A DNA stretch of 64,000 nt. Source: Collinsella sp. (GTDB lineage Bacteria > Actinomycetota > Coriobacteriia > Coriobacteriales > Coriobacteriaceae). The notes beneath the pieces were generated by a model. It was given only the letters and a program-made list of their open reading frames with translations, made no database searches and had not been told where the DNA came from. The stretch lies in the NCBI GenBank assembly GCA_019414025.1, contig DXMU01000020.1, positions 25,998 to 89,997 of the forward strand. The letters are read 5' to 3'. Position numbers and translations under genes: made by a program. This document shows, piece by piece, positions 47,155-57,313 of this stretch (within the stretch, counting starts at the first letter, position 1; each line of letters starts with the position of its first letter).

Positions 47155-47883
47155 ATGGCTACCAAGATTAATATCCGCACCCTGCTCGAGGCCGGCTGCC
47201 ACTTCGGTCACCAGACCCGTCGCTGGAACCCCAAGATGAAGCCGTTCATCTTCGGTGAGCGCAACGGCATCTACATCCTCGACCTCAAGCAGACCATCCT
47301 CGACGCCGACCAGGCCTACACCTTCGTCAAGAACGTCGCCAAGGGTGGCAACGTGCTGTTCGTCGGCACCAAGAAGCAGGCTCAGGAGGCCGTCAAGAAC
47401 GCTGCTGAGCGCGCTAATATGCCCTACATCAACCAGCGTTGGCTCGGCGGTATGCTGACCAACTTCGTCACCATCCGCTCCCGCATCAACCGCATGGAGG
47501 AGCTCGAGGCCATGGTCGAGGACGGCCGCATGGCAGTGCTCCCCAAGAAGGAGCAGGCTGTGCTCGGCAAGGAGCTCACCAAGCTCCAGACCAACCTCGG
47601 TGGCGCCCGCGACATGAAGGGTCTGCCCCAGGCTCTCTTCGTCATCGACACTAAGCGCGAGGAGAACGCCATCAAGGAGGCTCAGCGCCTGAACATCCCC
47701 GTCGTCGCTCTGATCGACACCAACTCCGATCCCGACGAGGTCGAGTACGGCATCCCCTGCAACGATGACGCTATCTCCGCTGTCACCCTTATGTGCGAGC
47801 TCATGGCTGACGCCTGCCTCGCTGGCTCCGGTAAGGAGCAGGTCTCCGAGGCCGAGATGGCCGCTGAGCCCAAGGCCGAGTAA
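47155..47883 (+). CDS. rpsB: 30S ribosomal protein S2
   Basis: Small-subunit protein needed for S1 binding and initiation. The 242 residues include [35 protein letters not shown] and [22 protein letters not shown]. It has a perfect AGGAGG site and its own promoter with a long leader, followed by tsf after 45 bp. Confidence 0.98.
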   Translation: MATKINIRTLLEAGCHFGHQTRRWNPKMKPFIFGERNGIYILDLKQTILDADQAYTFVKNVAKGGNVLFVGTKKQAQEAVKNAAERANMPYINQRWLGGMLTNFVTIRSRINRMEELEAMVEDGRMAVLPKKEQAVLGKELTKLQTNLGGARDMKGLPQALFVIDTKREENAIKEAQRLNIPVVALIDTNSDPDEVEYGIPCNDDAISAVTLMCELMADACLAGSGKEQVSEAEMAAEPKAE

Positions 47884-47928
47884 ATCAGTCTTAGTTAATT
47901 CTTTTTCATCTCTTTGAAAGGAACCACA

Positions 47929-48798
47929 ATGGCCCAGATTACCGCCGCTATGGTCAAGCAGCTCCGCGAGATGACCGACTCCCCGATGATGGAGTGCAAG
48001 AAGGCTCTCGTCGAGGCTGACGGCGACATGGACGCCGCTGTCGACGTTCTGCGTAAGAACGGCCTTGCCAAGGCTGCCAAGAAGGCTGGCCGTGAGACCA
48101 ACGAGGGCGCTGTCGCCGCGTTCGTCTCCGAGGATGGCAAGACCGGCGCTCTGCTCGAGCTCTCCTGCGAGACCGACTTCGTTGGCTCCAACGCCAAGTT
48201 CACCGGCTTTGCTTCTAAGGTCGCTGAGGTTGTCGCTACCACCGAGCCTGCTGACGTCGACGCTCTGCTCGAGAAGCCGATGGGCGAGGAGACCGTTTCC
48301 TCCGAGCTCACCGAGATGATTCACATCATGGGCGAGAACATGAAGATCTCCCGCTTCACTGCCCGCAAGGCCGAGAACGGCGCGCTCGCTTCTTACATCC
48401 ACATGGGTGGTAAGATCGGCGTCCTCGTCGAGTTCGCCTTCGAGAAGGCCGAGACCGCTCAGGCTGAGTCCTTCAAGACCTTCGCTCACGACGTTGCCCT
48501 TCAGGTTGCCGCCGTCGCCCCGATCTGCGCTACCCGCGATCAGGTTCCGGCCGAGACCGTCGAGCACGAGAAGCAGATCTACATGGCCCAGGCTGCCGAG
48601 TCCGGCAAGCCCGAGGCTATCCAGGAGAAGATGGCTGTTGGCCGTCTGGAGAAGTTCTACAAGCAGTCCGTGCTCACCGAGCAGGAGTTCATCAAGGACA
48701 GCTCCCTCACCATCAAGAAGTACGCTGAGCAGGTCTCCAAGGAGCTCGGCGACACCATTACCGTCGTTGCCTTTGACCGTCTGGTCCGTGGCGAGTAA
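47929..48798 (+). CDS. tsf: Elongation factor Ts
   Basis: Nucleotide exchange factor for EF-Tu. The ATG at 47929 follows AAAGGA; an in-frame TTG at 47914 is the ribosome-binding region itself. The 289 residues open with a UBA-like domain (LREMTDSPMMECKKAL), then the two dimerisation subdomains with GALLELSCETDFV and EHEKQIYMAQAAESGKP. An intrinsic terminator follows. Confidence 0.98.
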   Translation: MAQITAAMVKQLREMTDSPMMECKKALVEADGDMDAAVDVLRKNGLAKAAKKAGRETNEGAVAAFVSEDGKTGALLELSCETDFVGSNAKFTGFASKVAEVVATTEPADVDALLEKPMGEETVSSELTEMIHIMGENMKISRFTARKAENGALASYIHMGGKIGVLVEFAFEKAETAQAESFKTFAHDVALQVAAVAPICATRDQVPAETVEHEKQIYMAQAAESGKPEAIQEKMAVGRLEKFYKQSVLTEQEFIKDSSLTIKKYAEQVSKELGDTITVVAFDRLVRGE

Positions 48799-48821
48799 AT
48801 AAGCTCTTGTAGCTGGTAATG

Positions 48822-48856
48822 AGCAGGCTGTGGGTTTTACTCACAGCCTGCTTTTT
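48822..48856 (+). terminator. Intrinsic terminator after tsf
   Basis: AGCAGGCTGTG (from 48822) pairs with CACAGCCTGCT, followed by TTTTT. It separates rpsB-tsf from the pyrH unit. Confidence 0.88.
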
Positions 48857-48915
48857 CATGGCTCTTATCAGAGCCTTTGATATCATATTGAGAGTCTAAT
48901 TAAAGGAGGATCGCT

Positions 48916-49638
48916 TTGTCCGACATCCGATATAAACGAGTGCTTCTTAAGCTTTCCGGCGAAGCGCTGATGGGCGACGGCCAATATGGCATCGACCCCA
49001 AGGTTACCGATCATCTTGCCAAGCAGGTCAAGGAGCTGCTCGCCGTTGGCCATGAGGTCGGCGTCGTTGTCGGCGGCGGCAATATTTTCCGCGGCATGGC
49101 AGGCGCTGCCGGTGGCATGGAGCGTGCTCAGGCCGACTACATGGGCATGCTCGCGACCGTTATGAACGCGCTCGCCCTGCAGGATGCTTTCGAGCATAAC
49201 GACGTTCCCTGCCGTGTGATGAGCGCTATCCAGATGAACGAGATCTGCGAGCCCTATATTCGCCGTCGCGCCATCAACCACCTTTCCAAGGGCAACGTCG
49301 TTATTTTTGCCGCCGGTTCGGGCAATCCGTACTTTACGACCGACACCGCCGCGGCTCTTCGTGCGTGCGAGATCGGCGCCGAGATTCTGATTAAAGCCAC
49401 CAAGGTTGACGGCATCTACGACAAGGATCCCGTCAAGTGCGCCGATGCCGTCCGTTTTGACAAGATTACCTATCACGAGGTTCTCGTTCGCGGTCTGCAG
49501 GTTATGGATTCCACAGCTACGGCCCTGTGCCAGGATAACCGTATGCCTATTTTGGTCCTCAACATCGATGGCGAGGACACCGTCAAGCGCGCGCTCGCGG
49601 GTGAGCCCGTCGGCACGCTCGTCTATCAGGAGGATTAA
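48916..49638 (+). CDS. pyrH: UMP kinase
   Basis: Phosphorylates UMP to UDP; amino-acid-kinase fold, usually hexameric and GTP-activated. TTG start at 48916 after AAAGGAGG. The 240 residues show [42 protein letters not shown] and [13 protein letters not shown]. It starts a long chain of envelope and translation genes. Confidence 0.97.
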   Translation: MSDIRYKRVLLKLSGEALMGDGQYGIDPKVTDHLAKQVKELLAVGHEVGVVVGGGNIFRGMAGAAGGMERAQADYMGMLATVMNALALQDAFEHNDVPCRVMSAIQMNEICEPYIRRRAINHLSKGNVVIFAAGSGNPYFTTDTAAALRACEIGAEILIKATKVDGIYDKDPVKCADAVRFDKITYHEVLVRGLQVMDSTATALCQDNRMPILVLNIDGEDTVKRALAGEPVGTLVYQED

Positions 49639-49640
49639 GC

Positions 49641-50177
49641 ATGGCAGAGAACATCACCGCCCATATGGACAAGTCGCTCGAGTCCCTCAAGCATAACTTC
49701 TCCAAGGTCCGTACCGGTCGTGCCAACGCCAACATTCTGTCCGACATCACCGTCGATTATTACGGTGTCCCCACGCCGGTCACGCAGGTTGCCGCCGTCA
49801 AGACCCCCGAGGCTCACATGCTGCTCATCGAGCCGTGGGATAAGGCGCTCATCAATGCTATCGTCAAGGCCATCGGCGCTTCCGATCTGGGTATTACCCC
49901 CAACTCCGATGGCACCGTCGTTCGTCTTCCGTTCCCGGCTCCCACTGAGGAGCGCCGTCGCGAGCTCGTCAAGGAGTGCCGCGAGTACGCCGAGCAGGCC
50001 AAGGTGTCTATCCGTAACATCCGTCGCGACTTCAACAACAAGCTCGAGCGCGATGAGGAGCTCACCGAGGACGACGTACGTCGCGAGCAGGCCAAGGTCC
50101 AGAAGCATACCGATGAGTATGTCGCCAAGGTCGAGGAGCTTCTGAAGGAAAAAGAAGCCGAGGTCATGGAGATCTAA
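49641..50177 (+). CDS. frr: Ribosome recycling factor
   Basis: Splits post-termination ribosomes with EF-G. The 178 residues match the tRNA-like two-domain fold, with KVRTGRANANIL, DYYGVPTPVTQVA and SIRNIRRDFNNKLE. Begins two bases after pyrH, and uppS starts one base after its stop. Confidence 0.97.
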   Translation: MAENITAHMDKSLESLKHNFSKVRTGRANANILSDITVDYYGVPTPVTQVAAVKTPEAHMLLIEPWDKALINAIVKAIGASDLGITPNSDGTVVRLPFPAPTEERRRELVKECREYAEQAKVSIRNIRRDFNNKLERDEELTEDDVRREQAKVQKHTDEYVAKVEELLKEKEAEVMEI

Positions 50178-50178
50178 G

Positions 50179-50973
50179 GTGCAATACGACGAGCATAAAC
50201 TGGTCGAGTACTTTGCCGACGCCCCTGCGGGCGTCGGTTTTTCCGACCTTGACCTCAATAACATTCCGCACCATATCTCGTGCATCATGGACGGCAACGG
50301 TCGTTGGGCCACGTCGCGCGGTCTTGCACGCACCGAGGGCCACAAGGCGGGTATCGTCTCGCTGCGCGAGATCATTACCGCCTGCGTGCGCCTGGGCGTC
50401 GACGTGCTTTCGGCCTATGCATTTTCGACCGAAAACTGGAATCGACCGCAGCATGAGGTCAACGTTCTGATGCACCTGTTTGCCAAGACGTTTATCGACG
50501 AGCTGCCGCTTCTGAAGCGCGAAAATGTGCGCGTAGTCTTTTTGGGTGACATTTCCGCGCTGCCCAAGAAGACTCGCGACGTTTTTGAGCGCGGTCTTGC
50601 CGAGTGCGCCGATCACACCGGTATGACGCTGGCGCTTGCCGTCAACTACGGCGCGCGTGCCGAGATTACCCGCGCTGTCCGTCAGATCGCATCCGACGCT
50701 GCCGCCGGTAAGATCGATCCTGCCGCAATTGATGACGACATGGTGGCTTCCCACCTCTATACCGCCGGTCTTCCCGATCCCGAACTTGTGATTCGCACCT
50801 CTGGTGAGCTGCGCCTTTCGAACTATCTGCTGTGGCAGGTGGCTTATTCCGAATTCTACGTCACCGATACCTATTGGCCCGACTTTGATCGTTGGGGCCT
50901 TGTCGACGCCATTTTGGCCTATCAGGGCCGTGACCGTAGGTTTGGTGGACTGAGCAAGACCGAGGAGGCTTAA
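50179..50973 (+). CDS. uppS: Isoprenyl (undecaprenyl) diphosphate synthase
   Basis: Cis-prenyltransferase that makes the C55 lipid carrier for peptidoglycan from the isoprenoids supplied by the MEP pathway. GTG start at 50179. The 264 residues include the catalytic IMDGNGRWA at about 36-44, AFSTENWNRP, and ELVIRTSGELRLSNYLLWQ. The N-terminal extension of about 30 residues is modest. Confidence 0.96.
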   Translation: MQYDEHKLVEYFADAPAGVGFSDLDLNNIPHHISCIMDGNGRWATSRGLARTEGHKAGIVSLREIITACVRLGVDVLSAYAFSTENWNRPQHEVNVLMHLFAKTFIDELPLLKRENVRVVFLGDISALPKKTRDVFERGLAECADHTGMTLALAVNYGARAEITRAVRQIASDAAAGKIDPAAIDDDMVASHLYTAGLPDPELVIRTSGELRLSNYLLWQVAYSEFYVTDTYWPDFDRWGLVDAILAYQGRDRRFGGLSKTEEA

Positions 50974-50975
50974 TC

Positions 50976-51890
50976 GTGTCCGATCGTCCCAAGGCATCTG
51001 CTCCCAAGACGCCAGTTTCCGCGGCGCCTGCGCGCAAGGCTGCCACTGCGGGAGCGCCTGCAGCGAAGAGCGGCACCGGTTCGTGGCTGGCGGGCTTTAT
51101 TACCCGTGCCGCCGCCGGTATCGTCTACGCCGTTGTCTTTATCCTGTGCCTGGTTTTGGGTATCGTGCCCACGGCCATCTTTGTTTCTGTCATGAGCGGT
51201 CTGTGCTGCTATGAGTTTTTCCGTATGACAAGGCTCGATGGCAAGATGGCTAACGAGCGCATGGGTATCGCTGCCGCCGTACTCTTTCCGCTGTCGGCGT
51301 TGGGCGATTCGATGTTGCTGAATGCCCTGCTTTTTGCCTTGATGCTCGCTGTGGGCATTTGGTATGTCTGGTCGCCGCGTACCCGCATCTCTGATGTGGC
51401 CGTGACGCTCATGGGTCCCATCTACACTGGCTTTATGCTGTCGGCTATCGTGCTGCTGCGCGATGCCGTGCCCGGTTTTGCCGGCGCCCTGCTTTCAGTG
51501 GGCGTTTGCGCGTCCCTTTGGGTCTCCGATTCGTTTGCCTACATCGTGGGTAGCCGTATCGGCAAGCACAAGATGGTTCCCAAGATCTCCCCCAAAAAGA
51601 GCTGGGAGGGGTTTGCCGGCGGCATCTTGGGCTCGGTTTTGATTTGGCTCATCCTGTGGGCGACGCACTTCTACAAGCTCAGCCTGCCCTATGCGCTGCT
51701 GTGCGGCGTGGTCGTGTCCATTCTGGGCGTTATCGGCGACCTTATCGAGTCGCGCATCAAGCGCGGTGTGGGCGTCAAGGATTCCGGCAACCTTATCCCG
51801 GGCCACGGCGGAATGCTCGATCGTAGCGATTCGCTTATCTTCGGTTGCATCACCGCACAGCTGTTGCTGATGATCGGAGGCGTGCTGTAA
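50976..51890 (+). CDS. cdsA: Phosphatidate cytidylyltransferase
   Basis: Makes CDP-diacylglycerol for phospholipid synthesis. GTG start after GGAGG. The 304-residue protein has an Ala-rich cytoplasmic N-terminus of about 30 residues, seven or eight membrane helices and the CdsA signature: SFAYIVGSRIGKHKM, ISPKKSWEGFAGG and GDLIESRIKRGVGVKDSG with the metal-binding acidic pair. Its TAA overlaps the dxr ATG. Confidence 0.96.
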   Translation: MSDRPKASAPKTPVSAAPARKAATAGAPAAKSGTGSWLAGFITRAAAGIVYAVVFILCLVLGIVPTAIFVSVMSGLCCYEFFRMTRLDGKMANERMGIAAAVLFPLSALGDSMLLNALLFALMLAVGIWYVWSPRTRISDVAVTLMGPIYTGFMLSAIVLLRDAVPGFAGALLSVGVCASLWVSDSFAYIVGSRIGKHKMVPKISPKKSWEGFAGGILGSVLIWLILWATHFYKLSLPYALLCGVVVSILGVIGDLIESRIKRGVGVKDSGNLIPGHGGMLDRSDSLIFGCITAQLLLMIGGVL

Positions 51891-53077
51891 TGTCCTTCCA
51901 GACGACGTATGGCCCCGATGGACGCCTTCGCGTTGCCATCCTGGGTTGTACGGGCTCTATCGGCACCCAGGCGCTCGATGTGTGCCGCCAGCATGCCGAT
52001 CGCCTGCAGGTGACGGCGCTGTCCGTTAATTCCAGCACCTCGGAGCTCGTTGCCGCTGCCCGCGAGTTCTCGGTTCCGGCGGTTGCCGTTGCCGATGTCG
52101 CTCATGGCGATGACGCCGTGCTGCAGGAGTTGCCCGAGGGCACACAGCTCGGCGTTGGCGCGCAGGCGGTTTGCGAGCTCGCGCGTCGCGACGATGTCGA
52201 CTGCGTGCTCGTCGCTATTGTGGGCGCCGCCGGTCTCGAGGCGAGCCATGCGGCCTTGACCTCGAATAAGCGCCTTGCCCTTGCCAACAAGGAGTCCCTC
52301 GTCGTCGGTGGCGACTTGCTTATGCCGTTGGCGCAACCGGGCCAGCTTATTCCGGTCGACTCTGAGCATTCCGCCATCTACCAGTGCTATCTGGGGGAGA
52401 ACCCGCGCGAGGCCCACTGCATTTGGCTCACCTGCTCGGGCGGTCCGTTCTTTGGCCGCACGCGCGACGAGCTCGATCGCGTGACGCGTGCCGATGCCCT
52501 CGCGCATCCCACGTGGGCCATGGGTGCCAAGATCACCATTGACTCCGCCACCCTCATGAACAAGGGCCTGGAGCGCATTGAGGCCATGCATCTGTTTAAC
52601 TGCGACCTCGATTTCATTAACGTGGTCGTGCAGCGTCAGTCCAAGATTCACTCTATGGTCGAGTTCGCCGACGGCTCCGTGATGGCGCATCTCGGTGCAT
52701 CCGACATGCGTATTCCCATCCAGTTCGCGTTCTCGTATCCCGAGCGTTGGGATACTCCGGCGCCTCGTATCGATTTCCGCGAGCTGGGGCAGCTCACGTT
52801 TGATGCTGCCGACATGGATACCTTCCGCTGTCTGGCACTGGCCGAGCGTGCCGGCAAGACGGGTGGCACCATGCCGTGCGTGCTCAATGCCGCCAACGAG
52901 GTCGCCGTCGATGCCTTCCTGCACGATGGCTGCAGCTTTACCGATATCGATCGCATTGTGGAATCCTGCATGGACGCCCACGATATGCAGGTGGTCGATT
53001 CGTTTGAGCTGCTTCGCGACATCGATGCGTGGGCGCGTGAAAAGGCTGCGCAGGTGCTCGCCGCAACCCGTTCCTAA
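51890..53077 (+). CDS. dxr: 1-deoxy-D-xylulose 5-phosphate reductoisomerase
   Basis: Second step of the MEP isoprenoid pathway, NADPH-dependent. The ATG at 51890 overlaps the cdsA stop and follows GGAGG. The 395 residues show the GCTGSIGTQALDV nucleotide motif, NKESLVVGGDLL, VDSEHSAIYQCYLG, and ATLMNKGLERIEAMHLF. Length is normal. Confidence 0.96.
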   Translation: MSFQTTYGPDGRLRVAILGCTGSIGTQALDVCRQHADRLQVTALSVNSSTSELVAAAREFSVPAVAVADVAHGDDAVLQELPEGTQLGVGAQAVCELARRDDVDCVLVAIVGAAGLEASHAALTSNKRLALANKESLVVGGDLLMPLAQPGQLIPVDSEHSAIYQCYLGENPREAHCIWLTCSGGPFFGRTRDELDRVTRADALAHPTWAMGAKITIDSATLMNKGLERIEAMHLFNCDLDFINVVVQRQSKIHSMVEFADGSVMAHLGASDMRIPIQFAFSYPERWDTPAPRIDFRELGQLTFDAADMDTFRCLALAERAGKTGGTMPCVLNAANEVAVDAFLHDGCSFTDIDRIVESCMDAHDMQVVDSFELLRDIDAWAREKAAQVLAATRS

Positions 53078-53102
53078 CCCATAAGGATTGCTTTTTCGTT
53101 TT

Positions 53103-54464
53103 ATGGATACTGTTCTGAGCGTTCTCTCATCGGTCTTTTGGGGCCTGCTGATGCTTTCCGTCCTCGTGTTTTTGCACGAGGGCGGCCACTTTTTGGCGGC
53201 GCGTGCCTGCGGCGTCCGTGTGACCGAGTTCTTTTTGGGTCTGCCGTGCCGCTTTGACATCCATTACACGTCGCGTCGCATTGGAACCAAGTTTGGCGTG
53301 ACCCCGCTGCTGCTGGGTGGCTACGCTGCCATCTGCGGTATGGATCCGACCGATGTTTCGTGCGCCGACCGTGTGCTCGCGGCTATCTATCGTCATGGTC
53401 GCGTGACCGTGGCCGACCTTGCTGTCGAGCTCGAGCTTTCCGAGGAGGATGTGCTCGAGGCATGCGCCCTTTTGCTGGGCTGGGGCTCCATCGCGCCCTG
53501 GTATGAGGAAGGGGAGAAGCCCTCGCCGAGCTACTATCCCACCAAATATCAGACGTTGCCGCGAGACAAGGCAGGCTATACCACCTTTGATGGTCGCCGT
53601 TTCGATCGCGAACATGCGACTGCCGAGGGCGATGTGTGGGAGCTGCCGTGCGGCGAGGCCGAGTTCCTTGCGCGCGAGCGCTCGCACACCTATTTGGGCC
53701 AGGGCTTTGTCAAGCGTGCCTTTATGCTGCTCGCGGGCATTATCGTCAATATCTTGACGGGTTTTTTGCTCCTTATGAGCATCTATTCCATTGCGGGTGT
53801 CACCGTGCCGATGGATACCAACGTGATCGGTCAGGTTGACGAGGGGTCTATTGCCGCCAAGGCGGGTATCGAGGCCGGTGATGCGATCCTTTCGGTTGAC
53901 GGTGTCTCATGTTCCACTTGGATGGATGTCTACGATGCCATCGGCAAGGCCGCCGGTAAGGACGATATCGCCATCGAGTACGAGCGTGACGGCAAGCAGC
54001 ATTCGACCACGGTTGCGCTCAAAGAGGACGAGCGCCTAGGTGTGTATGCCTCTACGCAGGTGGTCCGTTTAGACCCCATCACGTCGGCTCGCCTGTCGTT
54101 CTCCTATGTCGTGCAGACAGCGGATGGCGTGATGCGCCTGCTCCAGCCGCAGCATACGATGGAGATTCTCGATCAGTCTTCTTCGATCGTGGGTATTAGC
54201 GTTATGTCCTCACAGGCCGCTGCTGCCGGCCCTGCCACGTTCCTTTCGTTTGCCGCCCTCATTTCGTTCTCGCTTGGCTTTATGAACCTGCTGCCCATCC
54301 CACCACTCGATGGCGGCAAGCTGGTCATCGAGATCATTCAAAAGATTGCGGGCCGCGAGCTGCCGCTCAAAGTACAGACAATCGTCAGCTATGTCGGCAT
54401 CGCGCTCTTTGCACTGCTGTTTGTTTATATGCTTCGTTCCGACATCCTTCGATTTATTCTGTAG
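53103..54464 (+). CDS. rseP: RseP-type site-2 membrane metalloprotease with an inserted winged-helix-like domain
   Basis: An intramembrane M50 zinc protease that cleaves membrane-bound regulators or signal peptides. The start is probably the ATG at 53103 (453 residues); a TTG at 53088 sits directly against the ribosome binding site. HEGGH at about 25-29 is the zinc site, AGIIVN the second membrane signature, a PDZ domain follows (about 230-310), and LLPIPPLDGGKL supplies the third ligand. Between the first and second membrane cores, about residues 81-185, lies an insertion with a helix-turn-helix look (VLAAIYRHGRVTVADLAVEL) and a Tyr/Pro-rich stretch, not usual in RseP. Neighbours dxr and ispG match the common order. 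Confidence 0.93.
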   Translation: MDTVLSVLSSVFWGLLMLSVLVFLHEGGHFLAARACGVRVTEFFLGLPCRFDIHYTSRRIGTKFGVTPLLLGGYAAICGMDPTDVSCADRVLAAIYRHGRVTVADLAVELELSEEDVLEACALLLGWGSIAPWYEEGEKPSPSYYPTKYQTLPRDKAGYTTFDGRRFDREHATAEGDVWELPCGEAEFLARERSHTYLGQGFVKRAFMLLAGIIVNILTGFLLLMSIYSIAGVTVPMDTNVIGQVDEGSIAAKAGIEAGDAILSVDGVSCSTWMDVYDAIGKAAGKDDIAIEYERDGKQHSTTVALKEDERLGVYASTQVVRLDPITSARLSFSYVVQTADGVMRLLQPQHTMEILDQSSSIVGISVMSSQAAAAGPATFLSFAALISFSLGFMNLLPIPPLDGGKLVIEIIQKIAGRELPLKVQTIVSYVGIALFALLFVYMLRSDILRFIL

Positions 54465-54477
54465 GGGAGTGTTTGGA

Positions 54478-55560
54478 TTGTCTTTATCCCATCCTTTGCC
54501 TCGCGAGTTGACGCGCCCTGTGCATGTGGGCGGCGTGCAGATCGGTGGTGGCGCTCCGGTCGTGGTTCAGTCTATGACCTGCACCGATACCGCTGATGCC
54601 CAGGCAACGCTTGCGCAAGTGTGCGCGTTGGCGCAGGCTGGCTGCGATATCGTGCGCGTGAGCGTGCCTACCGAGGCCGCGCTTGAGGGTTTCCGCACCA
54701 TCTGTGCCGAGTCTCCGGTGCCGATTGTCGCTGATATCCACTTTAACCATAAGCTCGCCATTGGTGCCGTTGAGGCCGGTGCCGCCAAGCTCCGCATCAA
54801 TCCCGGCAACATTGGCGATTGGGCCAAGGTCGATGCCGTGATCGATGCCGCGGGCGCTGCTGGGTGCGCGATTCGCATTGGCGTGAACGCGGGCTCGCTT
54901 GAGCAGGATATCGCCGAGCGCGAAGACCTCACGCAGCCCGAAAAGCTCGTGATGTCTAGCGAGCGCTTTGTGCGGCACTTTGAGGACCGCGGCTTTAAGA
55001 ACATTGTGCTTTCGGCCAAGGCCCATAGCGTGCAAACGACGCTCGATACCTATCGAGCCCTGTCGCGTGAGATTCCACACGTTCCGCTTCACCTGGGCGT
55101 GACGGAGGCGGGGACCAAGCTTCAGGGCACCATCAAGAGCTCTGTAGGCTTGGGTATCTTGCTTTCCGAAGGTATCGGCGACACCATGCGTGTGTCGCTC
55201 ACGGCCGATCCGGTTGAGGAGCCGCCGGTCGCCTGGGGAATTCTACAGTCGCTGGGCCTGCGTCGCCGTGGTCCCGAGATTGTCTCGTGCCCCACGTGCG
55301 CCCGCTGCCAGGTTAACCTCATTCCCATCGCCGAGGAGGTCACCGAGCGGCTTAAGAACTATTCCGCGCCGCTTTCGATTGCCGTCATGGGATGTGCCGT
55401 TAATGGCCCCGGTGAGGCTTCTGATGCCGACCTAGGCGTTGCTTGCGGACGTGGTCAGGCCTTGCTCTTTTCGCATGGCCAGATCATTGGTAAAGTAGCT
55501 GAGGACCAAATTGTCGACGCGCTTATGGCAGAGGTCGACAAGCTTATTGAGGAGAAATAA
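54478..55560 (+). CDS. ispG: 4-hydroxy-3-methylbut-2-en-1-yl diphosphate synthase
   Basis: Iron-sulphur enzyme of the MEP pathway. The start is the TTG at 54478, eight bases after GGGGAG; upstream in-frame starts would overlap rseP. The 360 residues have VQSMTCTDTADAQAT, ADIHFNHKLA, and the cluster cysteines in SCPTCARCQVNL plus the late Cys of VMGCAVNGPGE. The protein is of the compact bacterial type without the plant-like insertion. Confidence 0.96.
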   Translation: MSLSHPLPRELTRPVHVGGVQIGGGAPVVVQSMTCTDTADAQATLAQVCALAQAGCDIVRVSVPTEAALEGFRTICAESPVPIVADIHFNHKLAIGAVEAGAAKLRINPGNIGDWAKVDAVIDAAGAAGCAIRIGVNAGSLEQDIAEREDLTQPEKLVMSSERFVRHFEDRGFKNIVLSAKAHSVQTTLDTYRALSREIPHVPLHLGVTEAGTKLQGTIKSSVGLGILLSEGIGDTMRVSLTADPVEEPPVAWGILQSLGLRRRGPEIVSCPTCARCQVNLIPIAEEVTERLKNYSAPLSIAVMGCAVNGPGEASDADLGVACGRGQALLFSHGQIIGKVAEDQIVDALMAEVDKLIEEK

Positions 55561-57282
55561 ATGACCCGAGCAATGTATATGTCTAAGCTCTATGCGCCGA
55601 CGCTTAAAGAGGATCCGGCGGACGCTGAGCTCGCCAGCCACCGCCTGCTGCTCCGTGCCGGCATGATCCGCAAGGAGGCCGCCGGTCTGTATTCCTACCT
55701 GCCGCTCGCATGGCGCTCGATTCGCAAGATTGAGAACATCGTGCGCGACGAGATGGACGCCGCCGGCGCCCAGGAGCTTATGATGCCTATCATGGTCGAT
55801 GCCGAGTTGTGGCGTGAGTCCGGCCGTATCGATGCCTATGGCAAGGAGCTTGTGCGCTTTGACGACCGTCATGGTCGCGAGTTCGTGCTGGGCCCCACGC
55901 ACGAGGAGACCGTCACGGCCCTGGTGCGCAACGAGCTGCGCTCCTATAAGCAGCTGCCAGTGAACCTCTATCACATCCAGGATAAGTTCCGCGACGAGTT
56001 CCGTCCCCGTTTTGGCCTAATGCGCGGTCGCGAGTTCATCATGAAGGATGCCTACAGCTTCTCCGCCACGCAGGAGAGCTTGCAGGAGGAGTATGACAAG
56101 ATGAAGCAGGCCTACGCTAACATTTGCGAGCGCTGCTACATCAAGGCCTTGCCCGTCGTTGCCGACTCCGGCGAGATCGGTGGCGATACCTCCGTCGAGT
56201 ACATGGCTTTGGCCGACGCCGGCGAGGCTTCTCTCGTCTATTGCGATGACTGCGGTTTTGCCGCCGATGATGAGGCTGCAAGCACCAAGGTCGTCGTGAC
56301 TGAGGGTCCCGGTGACGGTACGCTTACCAAGGTCGAGACTCCGGGCATGGGCACCATTGAGGCCGTTGCTAAGTTCTTTGGGTTCCCCGAGAACGGCACG
56401 CGCAAGTCCCTGGCGCTCATCGATGCCGAGGGTAAGCCCGTCGTGGCCATCGTCCCGGGCGATCATGAGCTCAACGACTGCAAGGCCGAGCATGTCTTTG
56501 GCAAGGGTTATCGCATGATGACGGACGAGGAGCTCCAGACCTACGGTCTGCACAAGGGCTTTATCGGACCGGTTAACTTGCCCGAGGGCATCCGTCTGGT
56601 GTGCGACGAGAGCCTGCGCGAGTCCAAGCAGTGGGCCTGCGGTGCCAACGAGGTCGATTATCACTTTACCGGTGCCTGCCCCGAGCGCGACTTTACCGTC
56701 GATGAGTGGGCAGATCTGGTCACCGTCGTTGCCGGCGATCCCTGCCCGCACTGCGGCAAGCCGCTCTCTGCTGCTCGCGGCATCGAGGTCTCGCAGGTCT
56801 TCCAGCTGGGTACCAAGTATTCCGAGGCCATGGGCGCCACCTTTATGGACGAGGACGGCAAGGAGAAGCCGCTTATCATGGGTTGCTACGGCGTGGGCGT
56901 GTCCCGCTCGCTTGCTGCCGTCGTGGAGCAGCACAACGACGAGCACGGTATCGTCTGGCCGGTTTCCGTTGCCCCGTACGAGGTCGCTGTGATTCCGCTC
57001 GATCCCAAGAAGGAGGAGTGCGCAACCGTCTGCGACCAAATCGTCGAGGGCTTGTGCGCCGAGGGTATTGAGGTCGTCGTCGACGATCGCGATGAGCGTC
57101 CCGGCTTTAAGTTTGCCGACAACGACCTTATGGGCTTCCCGTATCAGGTCGTTCTGGGCAAGCGTGGCCTCAAGAATGGCACGGTGGAGCTCAAGGACCG
57201 TGCTACCGGCGAGCGTGAGGACGTGGCGATCGACGAGGTCGTCGATAAGGTCGCCGAGCTTGTGAAGGCTGCCCGTCGCTAA
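55561..57282 (+). CDS. proS: Prolyl-tRNA synthetase
   Basis: Class II synthetase that charges tRNA-Pro. The ATG at 55561 follows the ispG stop directly, six bases after GAGGAG. The 573 residues include motif 1 (ELMMPIMVDAELW), FVLGPTHEE, motif 2 (FRDEFRPRFGLMRGREFIMKDAYSF-type region), an editing INS domain (about 230-390, with KSLALIDAEGKPV), motif 3 (GCYGVGVSRSLAAV) and the anticodon domain. It ends the long operon; a strong terminator follows. Confidence 0.97.
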   Translation: MTRAMYMSKLYAPTLKEDPADAELASHRLLLRAGMIRKEAAGLYSYLPLAWRSIRKIENIVRDEMDAAGAQELMMPIMVDAELWRESGRIDAYGKELVRFDDRHGREFVLGPTHEETVTALVRNELRSYKQLPVNLYHIQDKFRDEFRPRFGLMRGREFIMKDAYSFSATQESLQEEYDKMKQAYANICERCYIKALPVVADSGEIGGDTSVEYMALADAGEASLVYCDDCGFAADDEAASTKVVVTEGPGDGTLTKVETPGMGTIEAVAKFFGFPENGTRKSLALIDAEGKPVVAIVPGDHELNDCKAEHVFGKGYRMMTDEELQTYGLHKGFIGPVNLPEGIRLVCDESLRESKQWACGANEVDYHFTGACPERDFTVDEWADLVTVVAGDPCPHCGKPLSAARGIEVSQVFQLGTKYSEAMGATFMDEDGKEKPLIMGCYGVGVSRSLAAVVEQHNDEHGIVWPVSVAPYEVAVIPLDPKKEECATVCDQIVEGLCAEGIEVVVDDRDERPGFKFADNDLMGFPYQVVLGKRGLKNGTVELKDRATGEREDVAIDEVVDKVAELVKAARR

Positions 57283-57313
57283 TCGACGTTTCTGCTATTT
57301 GACGCAATTGCGA

